This document shows positions 1 to 5,092 of a stretch of 7,846 nt of DNA, piece after piece; the stretch's first letter is position 1; the number at the start of each line of letters is the position of its first letter. Source of the stretch: Microcaldota archaeon (GTDB lineage Archaea; Micrarchaeota; Micrarchaeia; Anstonellales; Anstonellaceae); NCBI GenBank assembly GCA_026396335.1, contig JAPLWZ010000052.1:1-7846 (forward strand), in the 5' to 3' direction. The translations under genes and the position numbers were made by a program. The notes below the pieces were generated by a model. The model saw nothing but the letters and a program-made list of their open reading frames with translations. It did not search any database and had not been told where the DNA came from.

Positions 1-271
1 TCATGAATGCCTGCGCGATCTCGTTGTACTTTGCCTGATAGCGTTTGGGGAAAATGAAGTTGACAACCTCTTCAACACTCCATGTATTGCGGGTGGCATT
101 TTCGTTCGCATCCTGGAAATTGCGAAGCTCTGGCGAATTGTACGGAGGAAGATAAAGCGAATCTTTCGAGGGAATGCCGCGCGAAGCGATTGAGTGCTTC
201 TCATCTTTCTCCTCAGGCTCATCTGTTTCTATCTCCTCTTCTGGAAGATCTTTTTTTTCTTCGTCTGCCAT
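1..271 (-). CDS. Acidic N-terminus of an unidentified protein (3' end off the window)
   Basis: A minus-strand frame opens with ATG at 271 and stays open to the window edge, giving 90 residues with no stop. The first 27 residues are very acidic and lysine-rich (MADEEKKDLPEEEIETDEPE and onward) and look disordered. From about residue 30 the protein becomes more ordered, ending in TWSVEEVVNFIFPKRYQAKY and a short further helix. I do not recognise the family and assign no function. The start is well supported: a TATA box lies with its centre about 26 nt upstream of the ATG, so the mRNA is probably leaderless. It follows the M50 protease gene on the same strand after a 63-bp gap, but with its own promoter. 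Another minus frame over the same DNA is Arg/Ser-rich and has no promoter logic. Confidence 0.72.
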   Translation of the reverse strand, partial: MADEEKKDLPEEEIETDEPEEKDEKHSIASRGIPSKDSLYLPPYNSPELRNFQDANENATRNTWSVEEVVNFIFPKRYQAKYNEIAQAFM

Positions 272-293
272 AGCCACTGCTACAGAATTAGAA

Positions 294-301
294 TTTTTAT
301 A
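294..301 (-). promoter_or_regulatory. TATA box for the left-edge gene
   Basis: On the minus strand the sequence reads CCTATAAAAATTC. The TATAAAAA core is centred about 26 nt upstream of the ATG at 271, the usual archaeal TATA-to-start distance for a leaderless transcript. No Shine-Dalgarno core precedes the ATG, which agrees with leaderless initiation. Confidence 0.6.
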
Positions 302-334
302 GGTTACTGCCACAGTAAACCCAAAACCCGCGAT

Positions 335-1343
335 TTATCTCAATACCCAAGGGAAAAGCGTGAGCAGGAATGCGGCTGCGACTATCCAGGTTATCGCGTT
401 TATCGCAAGCGAATTTCTCACACCATTCCTCATGATGTAAAAACCGTCGAATAGCGGCAGGGGCACGAGATTTATCGCTGCAACAACAAAGTTGAGTGCG
501 AATGTGAGCCCGAGCACTCTCGCAACAAACACTGTGTAAACATTGTGCGTGTCGCCGATGAAATAGAAGAATACTAGCATCAGGACTAACGTAATTATAG
601 ACGTAGTGAAGTTTGCGGCAGTGCCAGCCACAAACACGGCATTCTGCTCTTCCTTTTTCGCCTTGAAGAGTTTTTTCTCGTCAATATCCACGAATGCGCC
701 GAACGGAAGGAAGCCGAAGAATACCAATCCTGCGGACTTGAGCGGCAGTTTGTAAATGCGCGCGATTATGCCGTGCATCCCTTCGTGGACAACAAGCACA
801 ATGGCAAGCGCAAACAAGCTTTCGAAAAGCGGCAGGTTGATGCCGGGGATGATTGGCACACCGCCAGGCACGGTCGTTGCAAGCACTGCACCGTTGCCCA
901 TCACTGCCGGAAAGAAGCGTGAAAAGGACGGATGACGCAAGCTGGGCGACAATGCTGGTCAAGAGTATGAGCATGATTGTGCCGACGCCGTAAGTCATCA
1001 GCACGCGCTTCCACTCCAGCTTCCTTTTCGGCAGGAGGAAATACGCAAGCGAGCCATAGCCGATTACCATGCCGATTTCCGCGAAGACTTGCCATTCCTT
1101 CTTGTGCTTTTGCGCAAGATCATCAATGAACTTCAAGCCCGATTGCGAGCGGAACAGGAACATGCCGTACCAGCCCTCGAGTTTGTAAAGTTTTGAAAGG
1201 GTTATTCCGCAGGCTGCAAGCGAGCCGACAGCGAGCAGTGCCTTTGCGATTGCAGGCAGCGTTGCGCCAAGCGTGAGAAGGAAAAATGCGAGGCTGATAA
1301 CGATTGCAAGTATGGCAAATGCTAATCTTTTCATGTCTTTCAT
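335..1343 (-). CDS. Site-2 protease (M50 family) membrane metalloprotease, interrupted by a +1 frameshift
   Basis: This is a polytopic membrane zinc metalloprotease of the site-2 protease family, which cleaves substrates inside or at the membrane. The N-terminal part (1343 down to about 915) has two or three hydrophobic segments and a KLEGWYGMFLFR stretch. The C-terminal part (about 913 down to 335) lies one base out of frame and carries the catalytic motif HEGMH (HExxH, codons near 787-773) and the distal motif NLVPLPLFDG (N, P and D, near 472-443), both inside hydrophobic segments. Joined, they make about 335 residues without a PDZ domain. The downstream part has no ATG before 901, and its only upstream opening is a TTG, so it is not an independent gene. 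I prefer ATG 1343 because the TATA box at 1367-1374 predicts transcription from about 1345; the in-frame ATG at 1361 would be untranscribed. This could be a sequencing error, a real pseudogene or a programmed shift. The substrate is unknown. Confidence 0.82.
911..917 (-). other. Frame break inside the M50 protease gene
   Basis: On the minus strand the bases are CTTCTTT. In the upstream frame they read ACG-CTT-CTT-TCC and the frame then degenerates into Cys/Arg-rich nonsense. Skipping one base (CTT, C, TTT) gives ..SSVLFTL-FPAVMGNG.., which continues as a normal membrane protein. One extra base in this CTT/TTT tract is the simplest explanation. The exact base is ambiguous within a few codons. 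Confidence 0.65.
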
Positions 1344-1366
1344 GCTCCATATGCACCACATACAAG

Positions 1367-1374
1367 AATATAAG
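1367..1374. promoter_or_regulatory. Shared TATA box between divergent M50 protease and MBF1 genes
   Basis: The bases AATATAAG form a TATA element that is near-symmetric on the two strands. On the plus strand it predicts a start of transcription near 1397, leaving a 20-nt leader with a GGTGG ribosome site before MBF1. On the minus strand it predicts a start near 1345, two bases before the protease ATG at 1343. No second TATA-like element is obvious in the 74-bp gap, so the two genes probably share or compete for this site. Confidence 0.55.
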
Positions 1375-1417
1375 GATTTGTCGAATCAGTAAGTGTAGTT
1401 TAAGGAAGGTGGATAGG

Positions 1418-1780
1418 ATGGAATGCGAAATTTGCGGTTCAGGCGAAGCAGAATACATCGTGCAGGTCGAAGGCGCGAAACTCAACGTGTGCCATTCTTG
1501 TTCATCATCAGGCAAGCTCATACGCGGGCCGCTGCCAAAAGAATACAAGCCAAAGCCCGGCGAGGAAGCCCGAGTGGGCAGCGGAAAGGAAGAATTGGAA
1601 GTAGTCGAGGGCTTCGGCTCACTCATCGCAGGCGCGCGCAAGCGCATGGGCCTTCCGCTTGAAGTGCTCGCAGAGCGCATAAACGAAAAGCACTCGTTCC
1701 TTGAGAGGGTGGAGCACGAAAAGACCCTTCCCGACGTTAAACTCTGCCACAAGCTGCAGAAGTACTTGACATCGAACTGA
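1418..1780 (+). CDS. Multiprotein bridging factor 1-type transcription factor (zinc ribbon plus HTH)
   Basis: This 120-residue protein has the archaeal MBF1 architecture. An N-terminal zinc ribbon has C3/C6 and C25/C28 as ligands. A Lys/Pro/Glu linker follows (about residues 33-62), then a cro/cI-type helix-turn-helix from about 64 to 118 (GSLIAGARKRMGLPLEVLAE...EKTLPD). Family members bridge TBP and gene-specific regulators in eukaryotes; archaeal homologues bind ribosomes or act in stress-linked regulation, and the exact role here is not visible. ATG 1418 is preferred over the in-frame ATG at 1304 because the zinc ribbon starts right at it and a purine-rich GGAAGGTGGAT sits just upstream. 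It lies divergent to the M50 protease and 40 bp ahead of FEN1, with which it may be cotranscribed. Confidence 0.93.
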   Translation: MECEICGSGEAEYIVQVEGAKLNVCHSCSSSGKLIRGPLPKEYKPKPGEEARVGSGKEELEVVEGFGSLIAGARKRMGLPLEVLAERINEKHSFLERVEHEKTLPDVKLCHKLQKYLTSN

Positions 1781-1820
1781 AGAAGAAAAGCAAAAAGGTA
1801 TAGCTGGTTCTGGTAATTGC

Positions 1821-2843
1821 ATGGGAGTAGACCTCGGAGACGTACCCAAAAAGACCTCTGCCATCCCCGACCTTGCGGGCAAGAAGTTTGCCGTGGACGC
1901 ATACAATACGATTTACCAATTCCTTTCTTCCATCCGCGGGCAGGATGGCACGCCGCTGCAGGACTTCAAGGGAAATGTCACAGGGCATCTCACTGGCTTG
2001 TTCTACCGCAATTGCAGGCTTCTTGAGAACGGAATAAAACCCATCTATGTATTCGACGGCAAGCCGCCGGAATTCAAGTCAGATGTGCTTGGAGAAAGAA
2101 AGGCCCGTAAGACAGACGCAGAAGCAAGGTGGGCTGCCGCGCTTGAAAAGGGCAACATGGCAGAGGCAAGGACTGCGGCGCAGCAGACCTCTCGCCTGAC
2201 GCAGAAAATGGTTGGCGAGGCAAAGGAACTTCTTGGTTACATGGGCATACCAGTTGTTGAATCGCCCTCTGAAGGCGAAGCACAGGCATCGCAGATGGTC
2301 ATTGAAGGCACTGCTGATGCAGTCGCATCGCAGGATATGGATTGCCTGCTTTTTGGCGCACCGCTTCTTCTCCGAAACCTATCAGTCGGAGGCAGGCGAA
2401 AGCTGCCCGGCAAGCAGGAGTGGGTCATTGTTGAACCTGAATTCATGGCGCTTGAGGATGTTCTTTCCACGCTTGGCGTGAGCCGCGAGCAACTGATCTG
2501 GATGGGCATCCTAGTTGGCACTGACTTTGACGAGGGCGTAAAGGGAGTCGGGCCCAAGAAGGCACTAAAGATAGTGAAAGAATCAAAAAGCCTAAAGGAC
2601 GCAGCTGAAAAATCGAATGCGCTTTCCGAGCTGCCGCTTTTCGAGTCTGTTGAGCGCTTCTTCCTGAACCCGCCTGTTGAAAAGGGAGTGAAAGTTAAAT
2701 TCGGAAAACTCGACCCAGAAAGAGTCGCAAAATTCCTTTGCGGCGAGCACGACTTCAGCGAGGAAAGGGTGATGCGCACCTGCGAAAGCACCACGAAAAA
2801 GCTCGAGGAAGTTGGCGCGCAGACAAAACTCAGTTCCTGGTAA
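1821..2843 (+). CDS. fen: Flap endonuclease 1 (FEN1/XPG family)
   Basis: This structure-specific 5' nuclease removes flaps during Okazaki fragment maturation and long-patch base excision repair. The 340-residue length is normal for archaeal FEN1. The start MGVDLGDV matches the family's conserved N-terminus, whose glycine is part of the active site. Acidic metal ligands are all visible: D26 (AVDAYN), D79 (FDGKPP), E151 and E153 (SEGEAQ), D172 and D174 (SQDMD), and D235 (GTDFDEG, with D237 nearby). The helix-hairpin-helix for duplex DNA is at about 239-250 (GVKGVGPKKA). The C-terminus QTKLSSW is a PIP box for PCNA, with tryptophan as the last residue; many archaeal homologues have one or two more residues. 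A weak TATA-like GTATAG near 1798 is 23 nt upstream and there is no strong ribosome site, so readthrough from MBF1 or a leaderless transcript are both possible. Confidence 0.97.
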   Translation: MGVDLGDVPKKTSAIPDLAGKKFAVDAYNTIYQFLSSIRGQDGTPLQDFKGNVTGHLTGLFYRNCRLLENGIKPIYVFDGKPPEFKSDVLGERKARKTDAEARWAAALEKGNMAEARTAAQQTSRLTQKMVGEAKELLGYMGIPVVESPSEGEAQASQMVIEGTADAVASQDMDCLLFGAPLLLRNLSVGGRRKLPGKQEWVIVEPEFMALEDVLSTLGVSREQLIWMGILVGTDFDEGVKGVGPKKALKIVKESKSLKDAAEKSNALSELPLFESVERFFLNPPVEKGVKVKFGKLDPERVAKFLCGEHDFSEERVMRTCESTTKKLEEVGAQTKLSSW

Positions 2844-2861
2844 TCCTGATTTTCAAATGCA

Positions 2862-2869
2862 TTAATAAG
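2862..2869 (+). promoter_or_regulatory. TATA-like element for the small basic hypothetical gene
   Basis: TTAATAAG lies 19 bp after the FEN1 stop, centred about 35 nt upstream of the ATG at 2901. It predicts transcription from about 2892 and a leader of roughly 9 nt. It is a degenerate TATA element. Confidence 0.4.
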
Positions 2870-2900
2870 CACTTGCACTCATCTTTTTTACGGCGTTAAC

Positions 2901-3200
2901 ATGGTTGCAGTCATTCTCAAAAGAACTTACTTCAACCTGAATCCTGGCAAAGAATTCGGAGTTCACAAGCTGCCCATGTGCACGAGCTGCATGGATGAAA
3001 ACCGCATCCGCCCAAAAATAATTGTCAGCAATGCCAATCTTAAAAGAATAAACAGCACTTGCAACAAAATCAAGGCTAAACAAGATAAGGATTGGAATAA
3101 TGTTGTGAATACGGCGGTGAGGTCAGGGGGCTGGGACGCGAATTTCCTGTTTCCTGACTCGCACAACTGCCATGCCGATAAGAAAGCAGCCAAGCGCTAA
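2901..3200 (+). CDS. Hypothetical small basic protein with four cysteines
   Basis: This is a 99-residue protein I do not recognise. It is lysine/arginine/asparagine-rich. It has a CTSC pair (C27, C30), a later single C54 and a C90-H91 near the end, so metal binding is possible but the spacing matches no zinc-ribbon pattern I know. No signal peptide or membrane segment is visible. The codon choices (many C- or G-ending codons) resemble the neighbouring housekeeping genes, and a TATA-like element precedes it, so I think it is expressed. It ends 16 bp before the stop of the convergent riboflavin kinase gene. Two minus-strand frames over the same DNA are hydrophobic mirror images of its Asn/Lys codons and look like shadows. 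Confidence 0.6.
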   Translation: MVAVILKRTYFNLNPGKEFGVHKLPMCTSCMDENRIRPKIIVSNANLKRINSTCNKIKAKQDKDWNNVVNTAVRSGGWDANFLFPDSHNCHADKKAAKR

Positions 3201-3216
3201 ACAAGGCAACCGCGTG

Positions 3217-3849
3217 CTAAACTACTTCAACCTGCACATTCGCGCCATCTATGAAGTTGAATTTCTTTCGTAATTGCAGCGGTGAAACAATCTCCAGCAC
3301 CTGCAAGCCGTGCTGGGAGCGCTCCGGGAAAACGAGTGCAGCGGGCGTGCCTTTTATCACGCACTTGTAAACTGCGAGCTTGCCAAATGTGCGGTTGCCC
3401 TTCTTGAAGCCCGGTATTTCAATTGCCTTTTGCTGGCGCAGCATGATCCGCTTCTCAATGTCCTCTGCGTTGATGAGTATGTTCAGTGTGCCGCAGAACG
3501 GCTTGAAGCCCAATCTTTTCTTGAATTGCGATGTGTATTCATCCTGGCAGAGGTAATAGGCACCTTCGCCCAATCCCTTGACAACACTGCCGTCAAACAC
3601 CATGCTGGTGCCCTCCAGTGAATCAAGGACTTCTTTTACTAGTTTTCTTACTTCTGAAATAGCCTTGCCTGTGAGGTAAATCTTGCCGCCAGTGCGCTCA
3701 ATCTGCCCGCCCTTCTCAAGCGAGATGAGCTTCCTGCTTGCGGTCTGCTGCGAAACGCCGATGTGCTCGGCTATCTCGCCAGTGGTAATCCTTTTTGGCT
3801 CCTTGTGGCAGCCTTTTCTCAATAAGTAAAATATTATGTCAGATATCAT
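3217..3849 (-). CDS. ribK: CTP-dependent riboflavin kinase with N-terminal winged HTH
   Basis: The enzyme makes FMN from riboflavin using CTP (EC 2.7.1.161), the archaeal route to flavin cofactors. Residues about 18-62 form a helix-turn-helix (ITTGEIAEHIGVSQQTASRKL), as in many euryarchaeal members that fuse a MarR-like domain to the kinase. Residues about 84-210 are the DUF120 kinase domain, with GLGEGAYY at 92-99, FCGTLNI at 118-124, PERSQHG at 175-181, VLEIVSPLQLR at 184-194 and a terminal DGANVQVEV. Thr121 and Asn123 match the metal-binding Thr/Asn of the family's PGTLN motif; the usual Pro is Cys119 here. ATG 3849 has a GGAAGTG ribosome site 5 nt upstream, and a TATA element on this strand lies at about 3905-3911. 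The HTH suggests possible self-regulation, which is inference. Confidence 0.93.
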   Translation of the reverse strand: MISDIIFYLLRKGCHKEPKRITTGEIAEHIGVSQQTASRKLISLEKGGQIERTGGKIYLTGKAISEVRKLVKEVLDSLEGTSMVFDGSVVKGLGEGAYYLCQDEYTSQFKKRLGFKPFCGTLNILINAEDIEKRIMLRQQKAIEIPGFKKGNRTFGKLAVYKCVIKGTPAALVFPERSQHGLQVLEIVSPLQLRKKFNFIDGANVQVEVV

Positions 3850-3904
3850 GTTCCCACTTCCTGCTCGCTCAATCTATTACCCACAGATGAGTAAAGGAGA
3901 GGTG

Positions 3905-3912
3905 CTTTAAAT
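3905..3912. promoter_or_regulatory. TATA box for the C/D sRNA (+) and possibly ribK (-)
   Basis: CTTTAAAT on the plus strand is centred about 26 nt upstream of the 5' stem of the sRNA at 3933 and 32 nt before its box C. The same distance (31 nt) recurs at the two sRNA-like units near 4.8-4.9 kb. Because TTTAAA is a palindrome, the site can also direct ribK leftward, giving a leader of about 35 nt that contains its GGAAGTG site. Confidence 0.55.
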
Positions 3913-3932
3913 TGCTTCCCCTAAATTGATTT

Positions 3933-3991
3933 TGCCTATGATGTTATGAACAACCGCTGATTCTATGATGAGGTTAACAGCGGCTGAGGCA
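3933..3991 (+). ncRNA. C/D box guide sRNA with two 12-nt guides
   Basis: All elements of an archaeal C/D box sRNA occur in order. There is a closing stem TGCC (3933-3936) with GGCA (3988-3991). Box C is ATGATGT (3938-3944, one base from RUGAUGA), followed by a 12-nt guide (3945-3956). Box D' is CTGA (3957-3960), then a 4-nt linker, a perfect box C' ATGATGA (3965-3971), a second 12-nt guide (3972-3983) and box D CTGA (3984-3987). Such RNAs assemble with L7Ae, Nop5 and fibrillarin to direct 2'-O-methylation of the target base paired with the fifth guide base upstream of D or D'. The predicted targets read CGGUUGUUCAUA (D' guide) and CCGCUGUUAACC (D guide), with a U modified in each. Which rRNA or tRNA this is cannot be decided here. 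Confidence 0.85.
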
Positions 3992-3996
3992 CAACG

Positions 3997-4016
3997 TTTA
4001 TTTAAATGCTATAATG
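3997..4016 (+). promoter_or_regulatory. TATA region for the SerK-like gene
   Basis: Two candidate TATA elements overlap this A/T block: TTTATTTAAA at 3997-4006 and CTATAAT at 4009-4015. The second is centred about 26 nt before ATG 4038 and would give a leaderless mRNA; the first would give a short leader. Both argue against the in-frame ATG at 4014, which lies inside the element. Confidence 0.5.
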
Positions 4017-4037
4017 CATTTTCCACACGGTGCGCAT

Positions 4038-4754
4038 ATGCTTCCAGAGGAAATCATAAACAAATTGGATATCCTTCCTGTTGAAAAGCTGCGCACTCAT
4101 GAGGAGACAATCCCTTACAACCTGCAGAAGCTCAAAGAGGGCATGCTCAACATGGGGCGCTTGGTTGACCCGCTAGTCATTGACAACAAAAAGTTCGTAG
4201 TGGTGGACGGCAACCACAGGAAGAAGGTGCTTGAGTCAATCAAGTGCCCGAATGCGGCCTGCCAGCTCGTTGACTATCACAGCCCTGAAATCGGCGTAGG
4301 CAGCTGGTTCCTTGCTTCTAAAACAGTAAAGCCTGATGAAGTGAACGGCTTCAAGCCTGAGAAAGTGGACTTTGAGGCGGGCATGGACTCCATAAACAGG
4401 ATGAAATCAACTTTTCTCTACGTGAAAAGCGCAAACGGCAAGAAAGAATGCTACTTATACGACGCAGAGCAGCACGGGATTACTGGTGTTATTGACCACC
4501 AGCGGAAGTTCCTCTCCGCGCTTGAAGGCAGGGACATACTCTACATAATCGGCGAGGCAGTCGCGGGCAGGCACATGCCGCCCAAAAGCACGCGCCACAT
4601 GATCCCCGACAGGATCATCCGCCTGAACCTACACCTAGGATGGCTCTCCGAGCAGCCCGAGGTCGCGAAGCAGATGATGGACAACATGCTGCGCAAAAGG
4701 CTGACAGAAGGCGCCATCCGCCGCTACACTGAGCCCGTGATAGTACTCTACTAA
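4038..4754 (+). CDS. ParB/sulfiredoxin-fold protein, probable free L-serine kinase (SerK/SbnI-like)
   Basis: This 238-residue protein resembles the archaeal ADP-dependent free serine kinase SerK and the bacterial SbnI, which phosphorylate free serine to O-phosphoserine. The N-terminal ParB-like fold spans about residues 11-95. It carries LPVEKLRTHEE (13-23), where a glutamate at this place is catalytic in SerK, and the DGNHR signature at 57-61. The C-terminal PPKSTRHMIPDRI (181-193) is close to the PKTTRH..IPD region I recall from SerK. O-phosphoserine feeds cysteine synthesis or Sep-tRNA(Cys). No chromosome-partition HTH follows the ParB-like fold and no ParA gene is nearby, so a partition role is unlikely. 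I chose ATG 4038 rather than 4014 on promoter spacing. Kinase activity is inferred from motifs. Confidence 0.75.
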   Translation: MLPEEIINKLDILPVEKLRTHEETIPYNLQKLKEGMLNMGRLVDPLVIDNKKFVVVDGNHRKKVLESIKCPNAACQLVDYHSPEIGVGSWFLASKTVKPDEVNGFKPEKVDFEAGMDSINRMKSTFLYVKSANGKKECYLYDAEQHGITGVIDHQRKFLSALEGRDILYIIGEAVAGRHMPPKSTRHMIPDRIIRLNLHLGWLSEQPEVAKQMMDNMLRKRLTEGAIRRYTEPVIVLY

Positions 4755-4781
4755 TTTTTCGGCGCAGTTTTCAGTGAGTTA

Positions 4782-4788
4782 TTTAAAG
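4782..4788 (+). promoter_or_regulatory. TATA box of the first (interrupted) sRNA unit
   Basis: TTTAAAG lies 31 nt before the box C-like ATGATGA at 4813. It predicts transcription from about 4810, just ahead of the box. It sits 27 bp after the stop of the SerK-like gene. Confidence 0.45.
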
Positions 4789-4807
4789 TCGGCTTCTCAG
4801 AGTTATC

Positions 4808-4888
4808 TCGCGATGATGACACCTTTGTCGTCTCGCTTCGCTCGGCGACAAATTCGCAAAGTCCTTCGGACTGTTGCGACGCTCCAGT
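4808..4888 (+). pseudogene. Interrupted C/D sRNA-like unit (relic or structured RNA)
   Basis: It begins like the intact neighbour, with GCGATGATGACAC carrying box C ATGATGA (4813-4819). It is then interrupted at 4823 by a double-hairpin insert and resumes CGCTCCAGT at 4880. TCGC (4808-4811) could pair with GCGA (4876-4879), and CTGT at 4871-4874 stands where box D would be, but CTGT lacks the A needed for the C/D kink-turn. No true CTGA follows before the next promoter. I read it as a degenerate duplicate or a rebuilt hairpin RNA rather than a working guide. Confidence 0.45.
4823..4879 (+). repeat. 57-bp double-hairpin insert
   Basis: Two strong palindromes lie back to back. The first (4824-4852) has the arm TTTGTCG with CGACAAA, extended by a G-T and a C-G pair and capped by GC-TTC-GC. 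The second (4854-4879) has an 11-bp stem, TCGCAA plus AGTCC paired with GGACT and TTGCGA, with one bulged G and a TTC loop. Comparing with the second unit shows both ends cleanly: the flanking bases rejoin as GACAC/CGCTCC. This looks like a small palindromic repeat element, as REP or MITE-like elements do. No transposase or clear target duplication is seen. Confidence 0.55.
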
Positions 4889-4894
4889 TGCTCT

Positions 4895-4901
4895 TTTAAA
4901 G
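4895..4901 (+). promoter_or_regulatory. TATA box of the second sRNA unit
   Basis: TTTAAAG lies 31 nt before box C at 4926, the same spacing as in the first unit, and predicts transcription from about 4923, at the 5' closing stem of the sRNA. A T-rich stretch at 4907-4912 lies between them and might also stop transcription from the upstream unit. Confidence 0.5.
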
Positions 4902-4919
4902 AAGGCTTTTTCTAATTAG

Positions 4920-4990
4920 TTTGCGATGATGACACCGCTCCAGTGAGTTAGCCGCAAGGCGATGACTCGACGGAGTAGCTTCTGAGCAAA
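4920..4990 (+). ncRNA. Probable C/D box guide sRNA with a non-canonical D'/C' region
   Basis: A closing stem TTTGC (4920-4924) with GCAAA (4986-4990) brackets box C ATGATGA (4926-4932, perfect) and box D CTGA (4982-4985, perfect). The interior is less standard. A possible C' is CGATGA (4960-4965), a weak D' is GTGA (4943-4946), and between them GCC-GCAA-GGC forms a small GNRA-capped hairpin. The guide before box D is 16 nt (4966-4981); its last 12 bases predict a target beginning AAGCUACUCCGU with the fifth base (U) methylated. A TATA box at 4895 supports it as its own transcript. It could use only the D guide. Confidence 0.7.
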
Positions 4991-4991
4991 A

Positions 4992-5054
4992 ATATTCACC
5001 TGCCTCAGCAGGGCTCAAATCTGGAAGATATAAAAAGGTCTTATGCGTGAATAT
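4992..5054 (+). repeat. 8-bp inverted repeat flanking the PIN operon promoter
   Basis: ATATTCAC (4992-4999) and GTGAATAT (5047-5054) are exact inverted copies lying on either side of the TATA box at 5029-5036. The right arm sits just before the predicted transcription start near 5058. Also inside the span is a short CCTGC-CTCA-GCAGG hairpin (4999-5012). The arrangement would suit an operator bound by a product of the operon, which is inference only. Confidence 0.4.
5029..5036 (+). promoter_or_regulatory. TATA box of the two-gene PIN operon
   Basis: TATAAAAA, preceded by a purine-rich GGAAGA that could serve as the TFB element, is the best TATA box in the window. It predicts transcription from about 5058 and a leader of about 35 nt ending in a GAGGGG ribosome site (5081-5086). 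Confidence 0.65.
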
Positions 5055-5092
5055 CTCGTAGGGTGTGGGTGTTAGAAAAAGAGGGGATGTAA

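Larger units (their letters stand above)
4772..4950 (+). repeat. Diverged tandem repeat of a promoter/box C unit
   Basis: The segment reads as units that each begin with CAGT(G/T): CAGTGAGTTA at 4772, CAGTTGCTCT at 4886, CAGTGAGTTA at 4942. Units 1 and 2 share TTTAAAG (4782, 4895), GGCTT (4790, 4903) and an exact GCGATGATGACACC (4810-4823 and 4923-4936), aligned without gaps. Each then reaches CGCTCCAGT (4880-4888, 4936-4944). Without the 57-bp insert in unit 1 the repeat period is about 56-57 bp. Confidence 0.7.

Noticed and set aside
335..952. C-terminal M50 segment as an independent gene
   Set aside because: Its only upstream start would be a TTG and its first residues (SPSLRHPSF) are out-of-frame reading of the N-terminal part. 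The protein makes sense only when joined to the upstream frame.
2237..2878. Long Ser/Phe-rich minus-strand frame across FEN1
   Set aside because: It lies wholly opposite a highly conserved gene, and its composition is the typical antisense of a GAA/AAG-rich coding strand.
2963..3193. Minus-strand open frame of 76 codons with hydrophobic, Leu-rich product opposite the small basic protein gene
   Set aside because: It is the mirror of Lys/Asn-rich codons on the plus strand, has no ribosome site or TATA element, and the plus frame has both neighbour-like codon use and a TATA-like element.
4014..4037. Upstream ATG of the SerK-like gene
   Set aside because: It overlaps the likely TATA region and adds eight residues (MHFPHGAH) unlike the family start; ATG 4038 fits the promoter distance.
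4038..4754. Chromosome or plasmid partition protein ParB
   Set aside because: There is no HTH domain after the ParB-like fold, no ParA neighbour and no parS-like sites; the C-terminal STRH..IP motif fits SerK instead.
4999..5012. CCTGC-CTCA-GCAGG hairpin as an intrinsic terminator of the sRNA
   Set aside because: It is only a 5-bp stem and no T-run follows it. It could contribute to transcript end processing, but there is no support for that.
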